NCBI GenBank assembly: GCA_012519455.1
Contig: JAAYQE010000076.1
Span: 1-60,222, forward strand
Direction: 5' to 3'
Source of the DNA: Syntrophomonadaceae bacterium
GTDB taxonomy: Bacteria; Bacillota; Ch66; Ch109
Length of the DNA: 60,222 nt
Shown piece by piece: positions 44,882 to 54,774 of the stretch (its first letter is position 1; every line of letters begins with the position of its first letter). A program made the translations under genes and the position numbers. The notes beneath the pieces were generated by a model that was not told the DNA's origin, searched no databases, and saw nothing but the letters and a program-made list of their open reading frames with translations.

Positions 44882-44995
44882 ACTCGTCCAGCTTCGCTGA
44901 ACATCGAGGCTTCAGATGGAGACTCTACTCCACCTGAAGTTAAAATAATGTAACCCCCACTTATAGAAGTGGGAGTCTTTAAAACTCGGATAAAT
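44876..44995 (+). repeat. 120-bp repeat, copy 2, between lspA and rluD
   Basis: Identical base for base to 43066-43185 and in the same orientation, 1810 bp away. It lacks the TTATC half of the left terminal inverted repeat found in copy 1. It starts inside lspA and stops 12 bp before the rluD ATG, just ahead of the GGTGG ribosome site, so it separates two genes that are often cotranscribed. Its CCCACTT/AAGTGGG hairpin with TCTTT could reduce readthrough. Confidence 0.88.
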
Positions 44996-45006
44996 TGGTG
45001 GTTGAA

Positions 45007-45954
45007 ATGATGAATAGTAAAAAATCTAGTTGGTATACCCGGAGTATTGCAGTCGAGGATGTAGGTAAAAGAATTGATGCGTGGATGGTCTTTCAGTTTC
45101 CTGAATTTTCTCGGACTTATATACAGAAATTAATTAAGGGGGGTCAGATTCAGGTTAACGGGCAGTCCGTTCGACCCAACTACCGGTTATCAAGGGCAGA
45201 TTTTCTGGAAATAGAAATACCTCCTCCGGTAGATCTATCGGTTAAAGCAGAGGAGATCCCCTTGGAAGTGGTATATGAGGACCAGGATGTGCTGGTATTG
45301 AATAAACCGGTGGGGATGGTGGTACATCCAGCTCAGGGTAATTACTCTGGGACCTTGGTTAATGCATTATTGGCGCATTGTCCCGATCTAGCGGGCATTG
45401 GTGGGGTTAATCGCCCCGGGATTGTACATCGTTTGGATAAAGATACTTCAGGTCTTCTAATGGTAGCCAAAAACGATCAGGCCCATAAAAGTTTATCCCA
45501 TCAAATCAAGGAACGGCAGGTAACCCGTCGGTATATAGCCCTGGTGCATGGTCGGATTAAAGAAAGTGGTGGACGGGTAGAAGCGCCGATTGGTCGGCAT
45601 CCGCAGGAACGAAAAAAAATGGCGGTGGTCATCCGTAACGGCAAACCGGCCATTACTTATTATCAAGTACTGGAACCTTTAGGCGAATATACTTTGGTAG
45701 AGGCCCGCTTAGAAACCGGTCGGACCCATCAGATTCGGGTACATCTAGCTTATTTGGGTCACCCAGTGGTGGGGGATCCCGTGTATGGGCCGCGGCGACC
45801 GCATTTGGGCTTGAAGGGTCAGGCTTTACATGCCGGGGTTTTAGGCTTTAAACATCCCCGTTTCGGGGCTTATCTTGAATTTTCAGTTCCTCCCCCGGAT
45901 TACTTTTTGGAAATTATAGAAGAACTTAGATCATCACAGCTACTAAACGTATAA
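45007..45954 (+). CDS. rluD: RluD-family 23S rRNA pseudouridine synthase
   Basis: About 315 residues. An N-terminal S4 domain (RTYIQKLIKGGQIQVNGQSV, about 35-60) is followed by the RluA-type catalytic domain with the aspartate in GIVHRLDKDTSGLLMVAK (about 140), ARLETGRTHQIRVHLAYLGH and GDPVYG. RluD makes pseudouridines in helix 69; paralogues modify other sites, so the exact target is inferred. Start is ATG 45007 or 45010 behind GGTGGTTGA, immediately after the repeat. Confidence 0.92.
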   Translation: MMNSKKSSWYTRSIAVEDVGKRIDAWMVFQFPEFSRTYIQKLIKGGQIQVNGQSVRPNYRLSRADFLEIEIPPPVDLSVKAEEIPLEVVYEDQDVLVLNKPVGMVVHPAQGNYSGTLVNALLAHCPDLAGIGGVNRPGIVHRLDKDTSGLLMVAKNDQAHKSLSHQIKERQVTRRYIALVHGRIKESGGRVEAPIGRHPQERKKMAVVIRNGKPAITYYQVLEPLGEYTLVEARLETGRTHQIRVHLAYLGHPVVGDPVYGPRRPHLGLKGQALHAGVLGFKHPRFGAYLEFSVPPPDYFLEIIEELRSSQLLNV

Positions 45955-46015
45955 ATATACTATTGATCTCAGATAATTAGCATAGCCACCACCGGTAAAA
46001 AATAAAAAAGGTGTA

Positions 46016-46044
46016 TTGACAAAGAGCAAACAATATCCTAGTAT
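46016..46044 (+). promoter_or_regulatory. Sigma-A promoter of the pyr operon
   Basis: TTGACA (46016-46021), 17-bp spacer, TAGTAT (46039-46044). Transcription would start near 46051, just before the PyrR-binding leader. Confidence 0.8.
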
Positions 46045-46070
46045 GTTTTTAGGCAAAAAGCAACCTTTAA

Positions 46071-46166
46071 TGCAGTCCCGTGAGACTGGCAAGGGGCATA
46101 TATACTGTTACCGTGGTGATATTTGAGTTATGTTGTGCCTGCTTGCCCGAAAGGAAGCAGGTTTTT
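46071..46166 (+). promoter_or_regulatory. pyrR leader: PyrR attenuator upstream of pyrR
   Basis: AGTCCCGTGAGACTGGCAAGG (46074-46094) matches the PyrR anti-antiterminator loop consensus ARUCCNGNGAGGYU. The terminator CCTGCTT (46138-46144) pairs with AAGCAGG (46155-46161) and is followed by TTTTT. When UMP is high, PyrR bound to the first loop should favour the terminator. Confidence 0.88.
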
Positions 46167-46168
46167 AG

Positions 46169-46777
<609 letters not shown>

Positions 46778-46808
46778 CCGAATAGGGATATGCTTTAAGG
46801 CCAAACCT

Positions 46809-46913
46809 TTAAACCGGTCCCGTGAGGCTGGTAAGGAAAATAAGGGCGATCCGGGCCTCTTGCTGGAGTTTGTTCTTCTCCTTATCAGTTTGCCGACTGG
46901 TAAGGAGTTTTTT
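46809..46913 (+). promoter_or_regulatory. pyrB leader: Second PyrR attenuator, before pyrB
   Basis: GGTCCCGTGAGGCTGGTAAG (46816-46835) again fits the PyrR site. The terminator is CTCCTTATCAGT (46878-46889) against ACTGGTAAGGAG (46896-46907) with six T. It lies in the 242-bp gap between pyrR and pyrB, so pyrB and pyrC are attenuated twice. Confidence 0.9.
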
Positions 46914-47019
46914 ATTGAGATTCTAGAATAGTCAGTCAAGTCAGGAGAGGGTTGACGTATTAGATGGTGGATTAAGTTGTAGATTTTAGGCATGAATTTA
47001 AAGAAAGGAAGGACAAAAG

Positions 47020-47961
47020 ATGGGTCTTAACCGTAAGGATCTTCTGGGTTTACAGGATTTATCGGCCGAAGAAATCGAACTTATTTTGGATACCGCCGTG
47101 CCGATGAAAGATATCCTGGGTCGCGAGATTAAGAAGGTACCTACGTTACGCGGTAAGGTAGTAGCCACCCTTTTTTATGAACCCAGTACCCGGACCCGAA
47201 CCTCTTTTGAACTGGCGGCTAAGTATATGGGGGCTGACACGATGAGTTTGGCGGTCTCCACCAGTAGTGTACAAAAGGGAGAAAGTTTTCGGGATACAGC
47301 GGAAACGATTGAGGTTATGGGTGTAGATACGATTATCCTGCGTCATTCGGCTTCGGGCTCTGCCCAGTATCTAGCTAATATTGTTAAAGCCTCCGTTATA
47401 AATGGGGGTGATGGTACCCATGAACATCCTACGCAGGCGTTATTAGATATGTTTACGATCAGAGAAAAAAGAGGTGGCTTTAAAGGTTTAAAAGTCGTTA
47501 TCCTAGGCGATATTTTGCATAGTCGGGTAGCTAGGTCAAATATCTGGGGATTAGCTAAAATGGGAGCGGAGGTATGCGTAGTAGGCCCCCCTACCTTAAT
47601 GCCTCCGGACATTGAAAAAATGGGGGTAAAAGTTTTTTATCAAGTTGAAGAGGCGCTTAAGGATGCAGATGTGATTAACGTATTGCGCTTACAATTAGAG
47701 CGCCAGCAAAAGGGTCTTTTTCCTACGGTACGGGAATACCACCAACTTTATGGGCTAACGCCGGAAAGATTGAAATTGGCCAGTCGAGACGTCTTGATTT
47801 TACATCCCGGTCCGATGAACCGGGGCGTGGAAATAGATCCCGAGGTAGCTGACGGGCCGCAGGCATCAATTGTCGATCAAGTAGCGAATGGAGTGGCAGT
47901 GCGAATGGCGTTGTTGTACTTGTTGATGGAGGGAGGGGCATTCAGTGCGGTGGTTAGTTAA
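47020..47961 (+). CDS. pyrB: Aspartate carbamoyltransferase catalytic chain PyrB
   Basis: 313 residues. The carbamoyl-phosphate site is [19 protein letters not shown] (about 49-67), [15 protein letters not shown] lies near residue 135, and [12 protein letters not shown] binds aspartate (about 263). No regulatory chain gene (pyrI) is present, consistent with the Bacillus-type unregulated enzyme. It overlaps pyrC by 17 bp, so the two are coupled. Confidence 0.97.
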   Translation: MGLNRKDLLGLQDLSAEEIELILDTAVPMKDILGREIKKVPTLRGKVVATLFYEPSTRTRTSFELAAKYMGADTMSLAVSTSSVQKGESFRDTAETIEVMGVDTIILRHSASGSAQYLANIVKASVINGGDGTHEHPTQALLDMFTIREKRGGFKGLKVVILGDILHSRVARSNIWGLAKMGAEVCVVGPPTLMPPDIEKMGVKVFYQVEEALKDADVINVLRLQLERQQKGLFPTVREYHQLYGLTPERLKLASRDVLILHPGPMNRGVEIDPEVADGPQASIVDQVANGVAVRMALLYLLMEGGAFSAVVS

Positions 47962-49279
47962 GGGAGGAAGAGTGGTTGATCCGGCCAGTGGGATAGATCA
48001 AGCAGCGGATATCTTAATCGAGGAAGGTAAGATTGCAGCCTTGATTCCGGTGCTTAAAGACGGTTCAAAAGACCATTCAGAGCCAATGACGGAAGAAATT
48101 AACCCGGAAAACACCGTCGCTATATTAAAAGCGAAGGGAAAACTAGTAGTCCCCGGTTTAATTGACATGCATGTTCATTTGCGAGAACCCGGTTTTGAAC
48201 GTAAAGAGACCATTGCTACCGGTACCCGAGCCGCCGCTAGAGGAGGGTTTACTTCCGTGGCCTGCATGCCTAATACCAAACCGGTAGCGGATAATCGCTC
48301 GGTATTGGAATTTATCCAACGCCAAGCCCAACTAACGGCCAAAGTCCATGTATACCCGATTGCGGCCATTACTAAAGGTTCTCGGGGTGAAGAATTGTCG
48401 GAAATGGGGGATTTGATAGCAGGAGGAGCTGTGGCTTTTAGCGATGATGGTCGGCCGGTAATGAATACCCGGGTAATGCGGCTAGCTTTGGAATATGCAC
48501 GAATCGGGGATTGGCCAATTATCTCCCATTGCGAGGATTTGAATCTAGCGGCGGAGGGGCAGATGAACGAAGGCTACTGGTCCATGCTGTTAGGTCTTCA
48601 GGGTATCCCGAATACTGCAGAGGAAACAATGGTGGCCCGGGATATAATGCTAGCGGAAATGACCGGGGCTCGGCTGCATATTGCCCACGTAAGTACCGCA
48701 GGATCGGTCCAGTTAATTCGCGAGGCTAAAAGCAGAGGCGTACGCGTTAGTGCCGAGGTTACTCCGCATCATCTCGTATTAACCGACGAAGCCGTAGTTG
48801 GTTACAGTACTTTTACCAAGGTTAATCCACCTTTACGGGCGGAAAAAGATCGTCAGGCCCTGCTCGAAGGGCTGGTAGACGGTACTATAGAGGTCATTGC
48901 CACGGACCATGCCCCGCATACTTTAGAAGAGAAAGACTGTGAATATGGGTATGCTCCCTTTGGGATTTCAGGGCTGGAAACAGCATTGCCTTTGGTGTGG
49001 TCGGAATTAGTAGAAAAAAAGGTTTTGAGCCTAGAAAAGTTGATTACCTGTATGACGGTAAACCCGGCGCGAATTCTTGGCTTGAATCGAGGTAGCTTGA
49101 TGGTAGGAGCAGCGGCCGATATAACCGTAATTGATCCTGATTTAGAGCAAGTAGTTAAGGTGGCTGACTTTGTATCCCGAGGGAAGAATTCTCCTTTTGA
49201 GGGTAAAAAGTTAAAGGGATGGCCAGTAGCGACGATGGTGGCCGGCCAGCTAGTAATGCAGGATGGACAAATTATCTAA
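47945..49279 (+). CDS. pyrC: Dihydroorotase PyrC (type I)
   Basis: Amidohydrolase of 444 residues. Metal ligands lie in [19 protein letters not shown] (His-x-His, about 61), [29 protein letters not shown] and [13 protein letters not shown] (about 318). The HxH-REPG motif marks class I dihydroorotase. Ribosome site GGAGGGAGGGG lies inside pyrB, start GTG 47945. A short linker region near residues 35-50 is longer than usual. Confidence 0.97.
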   Translation: MRWLVKGGRVVDPASGIDQAADILIEEGKIAALIPVLKDGSKDHSEPMTEEINPENTVAILKAKGKLVVPGLIDMHVHLREPGFERKETIATGTRAAARGGFTSVACMPNTKPVADNRSVLEFIQRQAQLTAKVHVYPIAAITKGSRGEELSEMGDLIAGGAVAFSDDGRPVMNTRVMRLALEYARIGDWPIISHCEDLNLAAEGQMNEGYWSMLLGLQGIPNTAEETMVARDIMLAEMTGARLHIAHVSTAGSVQLIREAKSRGVRVSAEVTPHHLVLTDEAVVGYSTFTKVNPPLRAEKDRQALLEGLVDGTIEVIATDHAPHTLEEKDCEYGYAPFGISGLETALPLVWSELVEKKVLSLEKLITCMTVNPARILGLNRGSLMVGAAADITVIDPDLEQVVKVADFVSRGKNSPFEGKKLKGWPVATMVAGQLVMQDGQII

Positions 49280-49337
49280 GGGGCCGAGCCAGGTGGGAAG
49301 GATTGGCCTCGATCCATATTATTGAGGCGTAGCAACT

Positions 49338-49787
49338 TCACCGTTCATCGCTTAAGCGAATTGTTTCGATGCGATAAGTAAACAAACCGCCAGGGGCCTT
49401 AACTTCAATTATATCGCCGATTTTTTTTAGCAGCAAGGCGCGGCCCACCGGAGAGAAACAGGATACGTCCTGGCTTTCCACATTATACTGAAAGGGAGGA
49501 ACAATGCGAAAACTAAATATTTCATCGTATTCTAGATCATATACATCTACTTCACAACCGACGATAACAAAAGGAAGTTGGTCGTAGCTAGGGGTCGAGT
49601 CATGTTGACATTCTTTAAGAAAAAGTTCCAGCTGGTGAATATAATCATCCAGGAATTCAATGAATTCATTGCGTTCCCGAGTAGGTTCCGGGAAAAAATC
49701 TTCAACTAGTTTTTCCCGTTGATCCTCCAGATCGACCAAATGCTTTATTATGTTTTCATAATTATATACGGATATATTATAGGACAT
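49338..49787 (-). CDS. GreA/GreB C-terminal domain protein, acidic tip motif missing
   Basis: 149 residues from ATG 49787 (minus strand), preceded by AGGGGGATAAA. The C-terminal half has FSPVGRALLLKKIGDIIEVK and APGGLFTYRIETI, the FKBP-like domain of Gre factors. The N-terminal half is predicted helical hairpin, but the tip reads EDFFPEPTRERNEF rather than GDLSENAEYH, so the two acidic residues that help RNA polymerase cleave RNA are not recognisable. It may be a Gre-like inhibitor or factor such as Gfh1 or Rnk. It interrupts the pyr operon in opposite orientation. Confidence 0.8.
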   Translation of the reverse strand: MSYNISVYNYENIIKHLVDLEDQREKLVEDFFPEPTRERNEFIEFLDDYIHQLELFLKECQHDSTPSYDQLPFVIVGCEVDVYDLEYDEIFSFRIVPPFQYNVESQDVSCFSPVGRALLLKKIGDIIEVKAPGGLFTYRIETIRLSDER

Positions 49788-49830
49788 TTTTATCCCCCTG
49801 TTAACCATTAAATGTAATTAATTAAAAAAC

Positions 49831-49869
49831 AAGGCAGACATTTCGCGCAGAATAGCGAAATGCCTTTGT
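49831..49869 (-). promoter_or_regulatory. Hairpin in the gre-like leader
   Basis: CATTTCGC (49839-49846) and GCGAAATG (49855-49862) pair perfectly around an 8-nt loop, with outer pairing of ACAAGGCA to TGCCTTTGT through a bulge. On the minus strand it falls at the 5' end of the gre-like transcript. It may be an operator, leader structure or terminator. Confidence 0.55.
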
Positions 49870-49873
49870 ATAT

Positions 49874-49902
49874 AATTTATCAATAAAGGTAACGATTGTC
49901 AA
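49874..49902 (-). promoter_or_regulatory. Promoter for the gre-like gene (minus strand)
   Basis: On the minus strand TTGACA (49902-49897), 17-bp spacer, TAAATT (49879-49874). The -35 is perfect, the -10 matches at four of six. The rest of this 277-bp gap (to 50064) is AT-rich and must also hold the pyrK promoter, for which TATAAT at about 50012 is the only candidate. Confidence 0.55.
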
Positions 49903-50064
49903 TAACGTATTATATTGCCAATTTATAGTAACGATATAATTTAATGGTTATTAATTCTCTTTACGTCACGGTTTTGCGTTCTTACTATATTAAGTTATGA
50001 GCATTTATTTTATAATAAAACCAAATTCTAATGAAAAGTAAATAAATTAGGTGAGGTAGGATTT

Positions 50065-50952
50065 ATGTTTTCATGTTCCGCTCTGATATTAAAGCAGGAG
50101 AAGCTAACCAACGACCACTATCTTCTTACTTATTTGGCGCCGGAGATGTCGCAACGGGCCCGCCCCGGTCAATTTGTCCATGTACGTTGTGGCGATACTT
50201 GGGATCCTTTACTACGTCGGCCGCTCAGTTTACATGGGATTGATCCCGAAGCGGGTACTTTGAGCCTGCTTTACCGGGTTGTTGGCCGGGGAACGGAGAG
50301 ACTTAGTCGCTTATCAGAAGGTGAATGCCTGGAGGTTATGGGACCATTAGGACGGGGATTTCAACTGATAGGTAGAGAAGCCATCGTCATTGGAGGAGGA
50401 ATAGGGGTCGCTCCTCTGTTACCGTTGGTCCAAGTTTTAATCAGACAGGGAATCCAGGTAACCGTACTATTAGGGGCCCGTTCTCAAGAAGGTCTTCTAG
50501 CCCAGGAAGCTTTTCAAAAGACCGAGGCTCGGGTGGAAATAGCTACTGATGACGGGACCTTCGGGGTAAGGGGAACAGTAGTAGATCTGCTACAAAAACG
50601 CTTGGAGTCGTATTCGTCGGTTAATCCCGGGGAGGAGGCTAAGCGTGATATTTGCGTTTATGCTTGCGGCCCGGTCCCCATGCTTAGCGCTATTTGGCAA
50701 ATATGTCAGTCCGGTCAGATCCCGCTCCAGTTATCCTTGGAGGAGCGTATGGGATGCGGGGTGGGGGCTTGCCTAGCTTGTGTTTGCCGGGTTAAAGTCG
50801 TATCTAATGGGGAAAATCAGAAAAAACAACCCGCTCAATTCGGGGTTGATGCAGCATTAACCAGCCAGGACTGGAAATATGCCCGGGTATGTGTAGAAGG
50901 ACCAGTTTTTTGGGGAAAAGAGGTGATCCTGGATGCGACCAGGCCTGAATAA
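50065..50952 (+). CDS. pyrK: Dihydroorotate dehydrogenase electron transfer subunit PyrK
   Basis: 295 residues. FAD-binding domain with [21 protein letters not shown] (about 32-52), NAD-binding [19 protein letters not shown] (about 108-126), and a 2Fe-2S cluster site [11 protein letters not shown] plus a later Cys (about 231-278). PyrK passes electrons from PyrD to NAD. It overlaps pyrD by 20 bp. It is about 30 residues longer than Bacillus PyrK, mainly in the linker before residue 205 and after the cluster motif. Confidence 0.95.
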   Translation: MFSCSALILKQEKLTNDHYLLTYLAPEMSQRARPGQFVHVRCGDTWDPLLRRPLSLHGIDPEAGTLSLLYRVVGRGTERLSRLSEGECLEVMGPLGRGFQLIGREAIVIGGGIGVAPLLPLVQVLIRQGIQVTVLLGARSQEGLLAQEAFQKTEARVEIATDDGTFGVRGTVVDLLQKRLESYSSVNPGEEAKRDICVYACGPVPMLSAIWQICQSGQIPLQLSLEERMGCGVGACLACVCRVKVVSNGENQKKQPAQFGVDAALTSQDWKYARVCVEGPVFWGKEVILDATRPE

Positions 50953-51952
50953 TTTGGTAGAATACACTAAGGCGGCTAGATTTGAGAAGGCCGGGGATAA
51001 AGAGCGCTTGGGGGCCCAGTCGATTTCGGAGGCGGAGCGGGTTAACTTAGCAGTAACGATTGGTGGTATCCGTATGGCTAACCCGGTAACTACCGGTTCG
51101 GGAACCTTTGGTTTTGGACCCGAATACGCTCCTTATGTTGATTTAAAGCGATTAGGGGCCATAACCGTAAAAGGGACTACCCTGGAACCGCGTCTAGGAA
51201 ACCCGGTGCCACGGATTGTAGAAACTCCGGCCGGAATGCTGAATGCTATTGGGCTTCAGAATCCGGGAGTAGAGGCTTTTGTTCAAGACCATTTACCCTA
51301 TTTACGCGAAATAGGCACCCCAGTGATCGTCAACATCGCAGGTAACACGGTTGAAGAGTATGCAGCCGTAGCAGGTCGTTTATCCGAGGTGGGGGGAGTT
51401 GCCGGACTAGAAGTGAATATTTCTTGCCCCAATGTAAAACAGGGAGGCATTCAATTTGGTACCGATCCGGTAATGGCAGCGGAGGTTATTGGGGCTGTAC
51501 GGGCCTCCACCCAACTACCGGTTATTGCCAAGCTTTCGCCTAATGTAACGGATATTGTAGCTATGGCTGAGGGGGTGGCGCAGGCTGGGGCCGATGCTTT
51601 GTCTTTGATTAATACTTTGCTGGGGATGGCCATTGATGTACAAACACGTAAACCGGTACTAGCTAATATTATGGGTGGCCTATCGGGGCCGGCTATAAAG
51701 CCAGTAGCGGTGCGTATGGTCTGGCAGGTAGCCCAAGCTGTGGATCTACCGATTATCGGTATGGGGGGGATTGCTACGCCAGAAGATGCCCTGGAGTTTA
51801 TTCTGGCGGGAGCAACCGGGGTAGCCGTAGGTACCGCTAATTTTGTTAATCCCCGGGCGACCGTGGAAGTAATTGAGGGGATCACTACTTACTGTGTAAA
51901 AAATGGTATTAAGGATATCAACCATTTGATTGGTTGGGCCTGGAAACGTTAA
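50933..51952 (+). CDS. pyrD: Dihydroorotate dehydrogenase PyrD, class 1B
   Basis: 339 residues with an FMN barrel: [17 protein letters not shown] (about 55), [15 protein letters not shown] with the catalytic Cys of class 1 enzymes (about 164), [15 protein letters not shown] and [20 protein letters not shown]. The presence of pyrK makes it class 1B, NAD-linked. The protein carries about 40 extra N-terminal residues; GAGGTGATCC places the start at ATG 50933, and no in-frame start lies close to the domain, so the extension seems real. Confidence 0.95.
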   Translation: MRPGLNNLVEYTKAARFEKAGDKERLGAQSISEAERVNLAVTIGGIRMANPVTTGSGTFGFGPEYAPYVDLKRLGAITVKGTTLEPRLGNPVPRIVETPAGMLNAIGLQNPGVEAFVQDHLPYLREIGTPVIVNIAGNTVEEYAAVAGRLSEVGGVAGLEVNISCPNVKQGGIQFGTDPVMAAEVIGAVRASTQLPVIAKLSPNVTDIVAMAEGVAQAGADALSLINTLLGMAIDVQTRKPVLANIMGGLSGPAIKPVAVRMVWQVAQAVDLPIIGMGGIATPEDALEFILAGATGVAVGTANFVNPRATVEVIEGITTYCVKNGIKDINHLIGWAWKR

Positions 51953-51998
51953 AGTCGTTGTATGGAAGAAAATAGGTATACAGGAGGTAAAAAAGCAG

Positions 51999-52736
51999 TT
52001 GTTTCTTTCACCTAAAGATAGACTTATCGTGGCTTTAGATGTAAATACGCGTGACGAAGCAGAAAGGCTAGTCGACCAATTACAGCCCTTCGTTGGGGCT
52101 TTTAAAGTAGGGATGCAGTTGTATAATAGTGAAGGTCCGCCAATCGTTCGTTCGCTAAATGAACGGGGCGGGAAAGTTTTTGTCGATCTAAAGTTCCATG
52201 ATATTCCTAATACCGTAGCGCAGGCTGGAAGGGTTATGACACGTCTAGGGGCGTTCATGTATAATCTACATGTGGCCGGGGGACGAGAGATGATGCGCTG
52301 CGCAGTAGAAGCTACCCGTAAAGAAGCCGAAATCAGGGGAGGGCAGTCCCCTTTAATTCTAGGAGTGACGGTTTTAACTAGTATTACCTCGCAGCAATTA
52401 CGTGAGGAAATCGGGATTGAACGGGATCTTACCGAACAGGTTGTAGAGTGGGCAAAAATGGCAAAGGAAGCCGGGCTGGATGGGGTAGTAGCTTCGCCGC
52501 AGGAAATTACCGCTTTGCGTAAAGCTTGTGGGCCTGAGTTTTTAATTGTTACCCCTGGAGTCCGTCCCGCCGGGGCGCAACGTAATGATCAGCAGCGGGT
52601 AATGACGCCCGGTGAAGCGATTAAAGCCGGGGCCTCCTACTTAGTAGTAGGGAGACCGATTACCGCCGCAAGTAATCCAGCTGCAGCGGCTCAAGCGATC
52701 GTAGAAGAGATGGAAAATGCGGTAGTGCTAAAATAG
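51999..52736 (+). CDS. pyrF: Orotidine 5'-phosphate decarboxylase PyrF
   Basis: 245 residues, TIM barrel. The N-terminus is DRLIVALDVNTRDEAERLV, the catalytic Lys-Asp pair lies in VFVDLKFHDIPNTVAQA (about 60-76), and VTPGVRPAGAQRNDQQRVMT closes the phosphate site. AGGAGGT at 51982 places the start at TTG 51999; the frame opens earlier at 51930 inside pyrD. It catalyses UMP formation. Confidence 0.95.
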   Translation: MFLSPKDRLIVALDVNTRDEAERLVDQLQPFVGAFKVGMQLYNSEGPPIVRSLNERGGKVFVDLKFHDIPNTVAQAGRVMTRLGAFMYNLHVAGGREMMRCAVEATRKEAEIRGGQSPLILGVTVLTSITSQQLREEIGIERDLTEQVVEWAKMAKEAGLDGVVASPQEITALRKACGPEFLIVTPGVRPAGAQRNDQQRVMTPGEAIKAGASYLVVGRPITAASNPAAAAQAIVEEMENAVVLK

Positions 52737-52803
52737 TAAATGATGATAACGGGAAGGGAGAGAATGGCACACCTTAGTAGGCGTCAGCACACCAGGTGGG
52801 CCG

Positions 52804-53466
52804 GTGAATATGAGTACACAGGATAGATCAGAGAAAGATATTACGTTAATCAATCAAGTGCCACCGGAAAACAGATTAATTGAGCCTCTACCTGAGGAAA
52901 AGGCCTTGGCCATGTTTCGGCAATCGCAGGCTCTATTAGAAGGACATTTTCGTTTGACTTCCGGTCGTCATAGCAACCAGTACATGCAATGTGCCCAGGT
53001 GTTACAATATCCGGCTTATGCCAGCCGACTCGGCCAGGAACTAGCACGGAGGTTTCAGAAGGAGGATGTACAGGTCGTAATTGGCCCGGCGATGGGGGGC
53101 GTGGTGTTGGCCCAAGAGGTAGCTAGGGCCCTAGGTGGTTCGGTACGGAGTCTTTTTGCCGAAAGAGAAAACGGCCGTATGGCTCTGCGTCGTGGGTTTT
53201 GGCTCCAACCCGGAGAAAAGGTGCTGATCGTAGAAGACGTAATTACTACCGGGGGTTCGGTGCAAGAAGTGCTGGAACTGGTAGGGCAGCTAGGCGGAAA
53301 GCCGGTCGGGGTTGGGGTTTTAGTGGATCGGAGCGGGGGAAAGGTACAGTTTCCGGTACGCAAAGAAGCGGTATTGACCTTAGATATTATTGCTTATACC
53401 GAGGAAACATGTCCCTATTGTGCCCAGGGCTTACCGATCGTAAAACCGGGTAGTCGCCCGGTTTAG
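52804..53466 (+). CDS. pyrE: Orotate phosphoribosyltransferase PyrE
   Basis: 220 residues. The PRPP motif is KVLIVEDVITTGGSVQEVLE (about 139-158), and FRLTSGRHSNQYMQCAQVLQ and VIGPAMGGVVLAQEVARAL are family segments. About 30 residues before the domain are extra, from GTG 52804 or ATG 52810. The C-terminal Cys-rich end (EETCPYCAQGLP) is typical of the long PyrE type. Last gene of the pyr block, followed by a terminator. Confidence 0.96.
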   Translation: MNMSTQDRSEKDITLINQVPPENRLIEPLPEEKALAMFRQSQALLEGHFRLTSGRHSNQYMQCAQVLQYPAYASRLGQELARRFQKEDVQVVIGPAMGGVVLAQEVARALGGSVRSLFAERENGRMALRRGFWLQPGEKVLIVEDVITTGGSVQEVLELVGQLGGKPVGVGVLVDRSGGKVQFPVRKEAVLTLDIIAYTEETCPYCAQGLPIVKPGSRPV

Positions 53467-53498
53467 AAAAGTTAGAAAAAACAAAGAGTTTTTGATTA

Positions 53499-53546
53499 CG
53501 ACCCGGACCTTACTCTAAAAGTGAGTGAGGGGGGTCGTTTTTTTTT
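53499..53546 (+). terminator. Rho-independent terminator after pyrE
   Basis: CGACCC (53499-53504) pairs with GGGTCG (53532-53537), with ACTC/GAGT pairing inside, then nine T. It lies between the pyr block and the convergent HD-GYP gene and touches its last base. Confidence 0.88.
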
Positions 53547-54639
53547 AAGCATAGTTGCGTAATTCTTGGCTTCGTTCGTTTTCCGAAAGTACTTCTTCAA
53601 TTTTTATGGTCACCGCCTGACTGAGATCGAGTTCGGGGAAGTCGGACTGAATTTCGCCATAACAATTGGTTATCACTTTTACGGTTGGTCGGGTAGGATG
53701 ATTTTTATTAGTTTGGAGGACTACCGCTAGTTCACCGGTGCTCAAACGCAAGGTACAACCGATCGGGTAAGGGGATATTTGCCGCGCAAAAGCTAGGGCA
53801 ATCTCCGGATCAAAAGCCCGGCCTCTTTCGAGTAGAATCATTTCTAGGGCTTTAGCTGGAAAGGCACCTTTACCCTGAGGAGGAGATACTAATTGGTCAA
53901 AGGTATTAACAATGGCGGTAATCGCCGCATAAGGATGGATTTCGGTGTGATTAATACCCCGGGGATAACCTTTTCCATCATAACGTTCGTGATGCTGAAA
54001 AGGCACGTGCGCGGAGAGGATACTGATTGCCGGAATTTTCCGTAAAATTTCAAAACCTAGCATGGAGTGAGATTGTATAACCTTTTCTTCCGCTGGAGTA
54101 AAAGGCGTCGATTTGTTGAGCAAGGTTGACTCTAGGGTGCTCTTCCCTATGTCATGCAGCAGGGCACCAATGCCTAACTGATGCAGTTTGATTTGATCGA
54201 AACCGAGTGCAATTCCGGTTAATAGAGATAAGGTGCAAACAGAAATGGAGTGAGATAAAAGATAACTGTCTTTCAGGCGGATGTCAACCAACGATACCAT
54301 CAGGTTCGAAAAGGAAAGCACTTCGTCTAAAATATTGTTTACTAGCTTCGTAACCGTACTTATTTCGATATCAGGTCCAGCTTTGGCCTTTTCAAAACAC
54401 TTACGTACGGTGATAAAAGATTGCGCTTTAAGTTTGTCAGTAAGGATATCCTGGACCTCAATTTGGCCAATAAATTCGTCTTTAACATAAATGTAGTATA
54501 GTCCTAGTTCTTTCAGTCGTTGGATTAAAGCCGGAGTTAAGGAAACTCCCATGTTTAAGAGTAAGCGAAAGTCGTTACCATAGATATTACGGCCGACGAT
54601 CATTCCAGGTTTTAGTTCAGATACAGGAACGAGTCGCAT
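53545..54639 (-). CDS. HD-GYP domain cyclic-di-GMP phosphodiesterase-like protein
   Basis: 364 residues. The N-terminal part (to about 120) reads LVPVSELKPGMIVGRNIYG and is a common N-terminal module of Clostridial HD-GYP proteins. The HD-GYP domain has GALLHDIGKSTLES (about 162-175), HSMLGFEILRK (about 191), and QHHERYDGKGYPRG (about 213), so the catalytic HD and GYP signatures are intact. No membrane helix or receiver domain. It probably hydrolyses cyclic di-GMP. Start ATG 54639 has AAGGAGGACA. Confidence 0.9.
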   Translation of the reverse strand: MRLVPVSELKPGMIVGRNIYGNDFRLLLNMGVSLTPALIQRLKELGLYYIYVKDEFIGQIEVQDILTDKLKAQSFITVRKCFEKAKAGPDIEISTVTKLVNNILDEVLSFSNLMVSLVDIRLKDSYLLSHSISVCTLSLLTGIALGFDQIKLHQLGIGALLHDIGKSTLESTLLNKSTPFTPAEEKVIQSHSMLGFEILRKIPAISILSAHVPFQHHERYDGKGYPRGINHTEIHPYAAITAIVNTFDQLVSPPQGKGAFPAKALEMILLERGRAFDPEIALAFARQISPYPIGCTLRLSTGELAVVLQTNKNHPTRPTVKVITNCYGEIQSDFPELDLSQAVTIKIEEVLSENERSQELRNYA

Positions 54640-54774
54640 TAAATGTCCTCCTTGATATATAATTTTTGCTTAAATTACAATATTCGATTGCATTTTTTGT
54701 ATATAGTATCTCTTTTGTCGGATAAATTCAAGAACTTTCCTTTATTACCAGTGACTAAATCATGACTAATAGCC

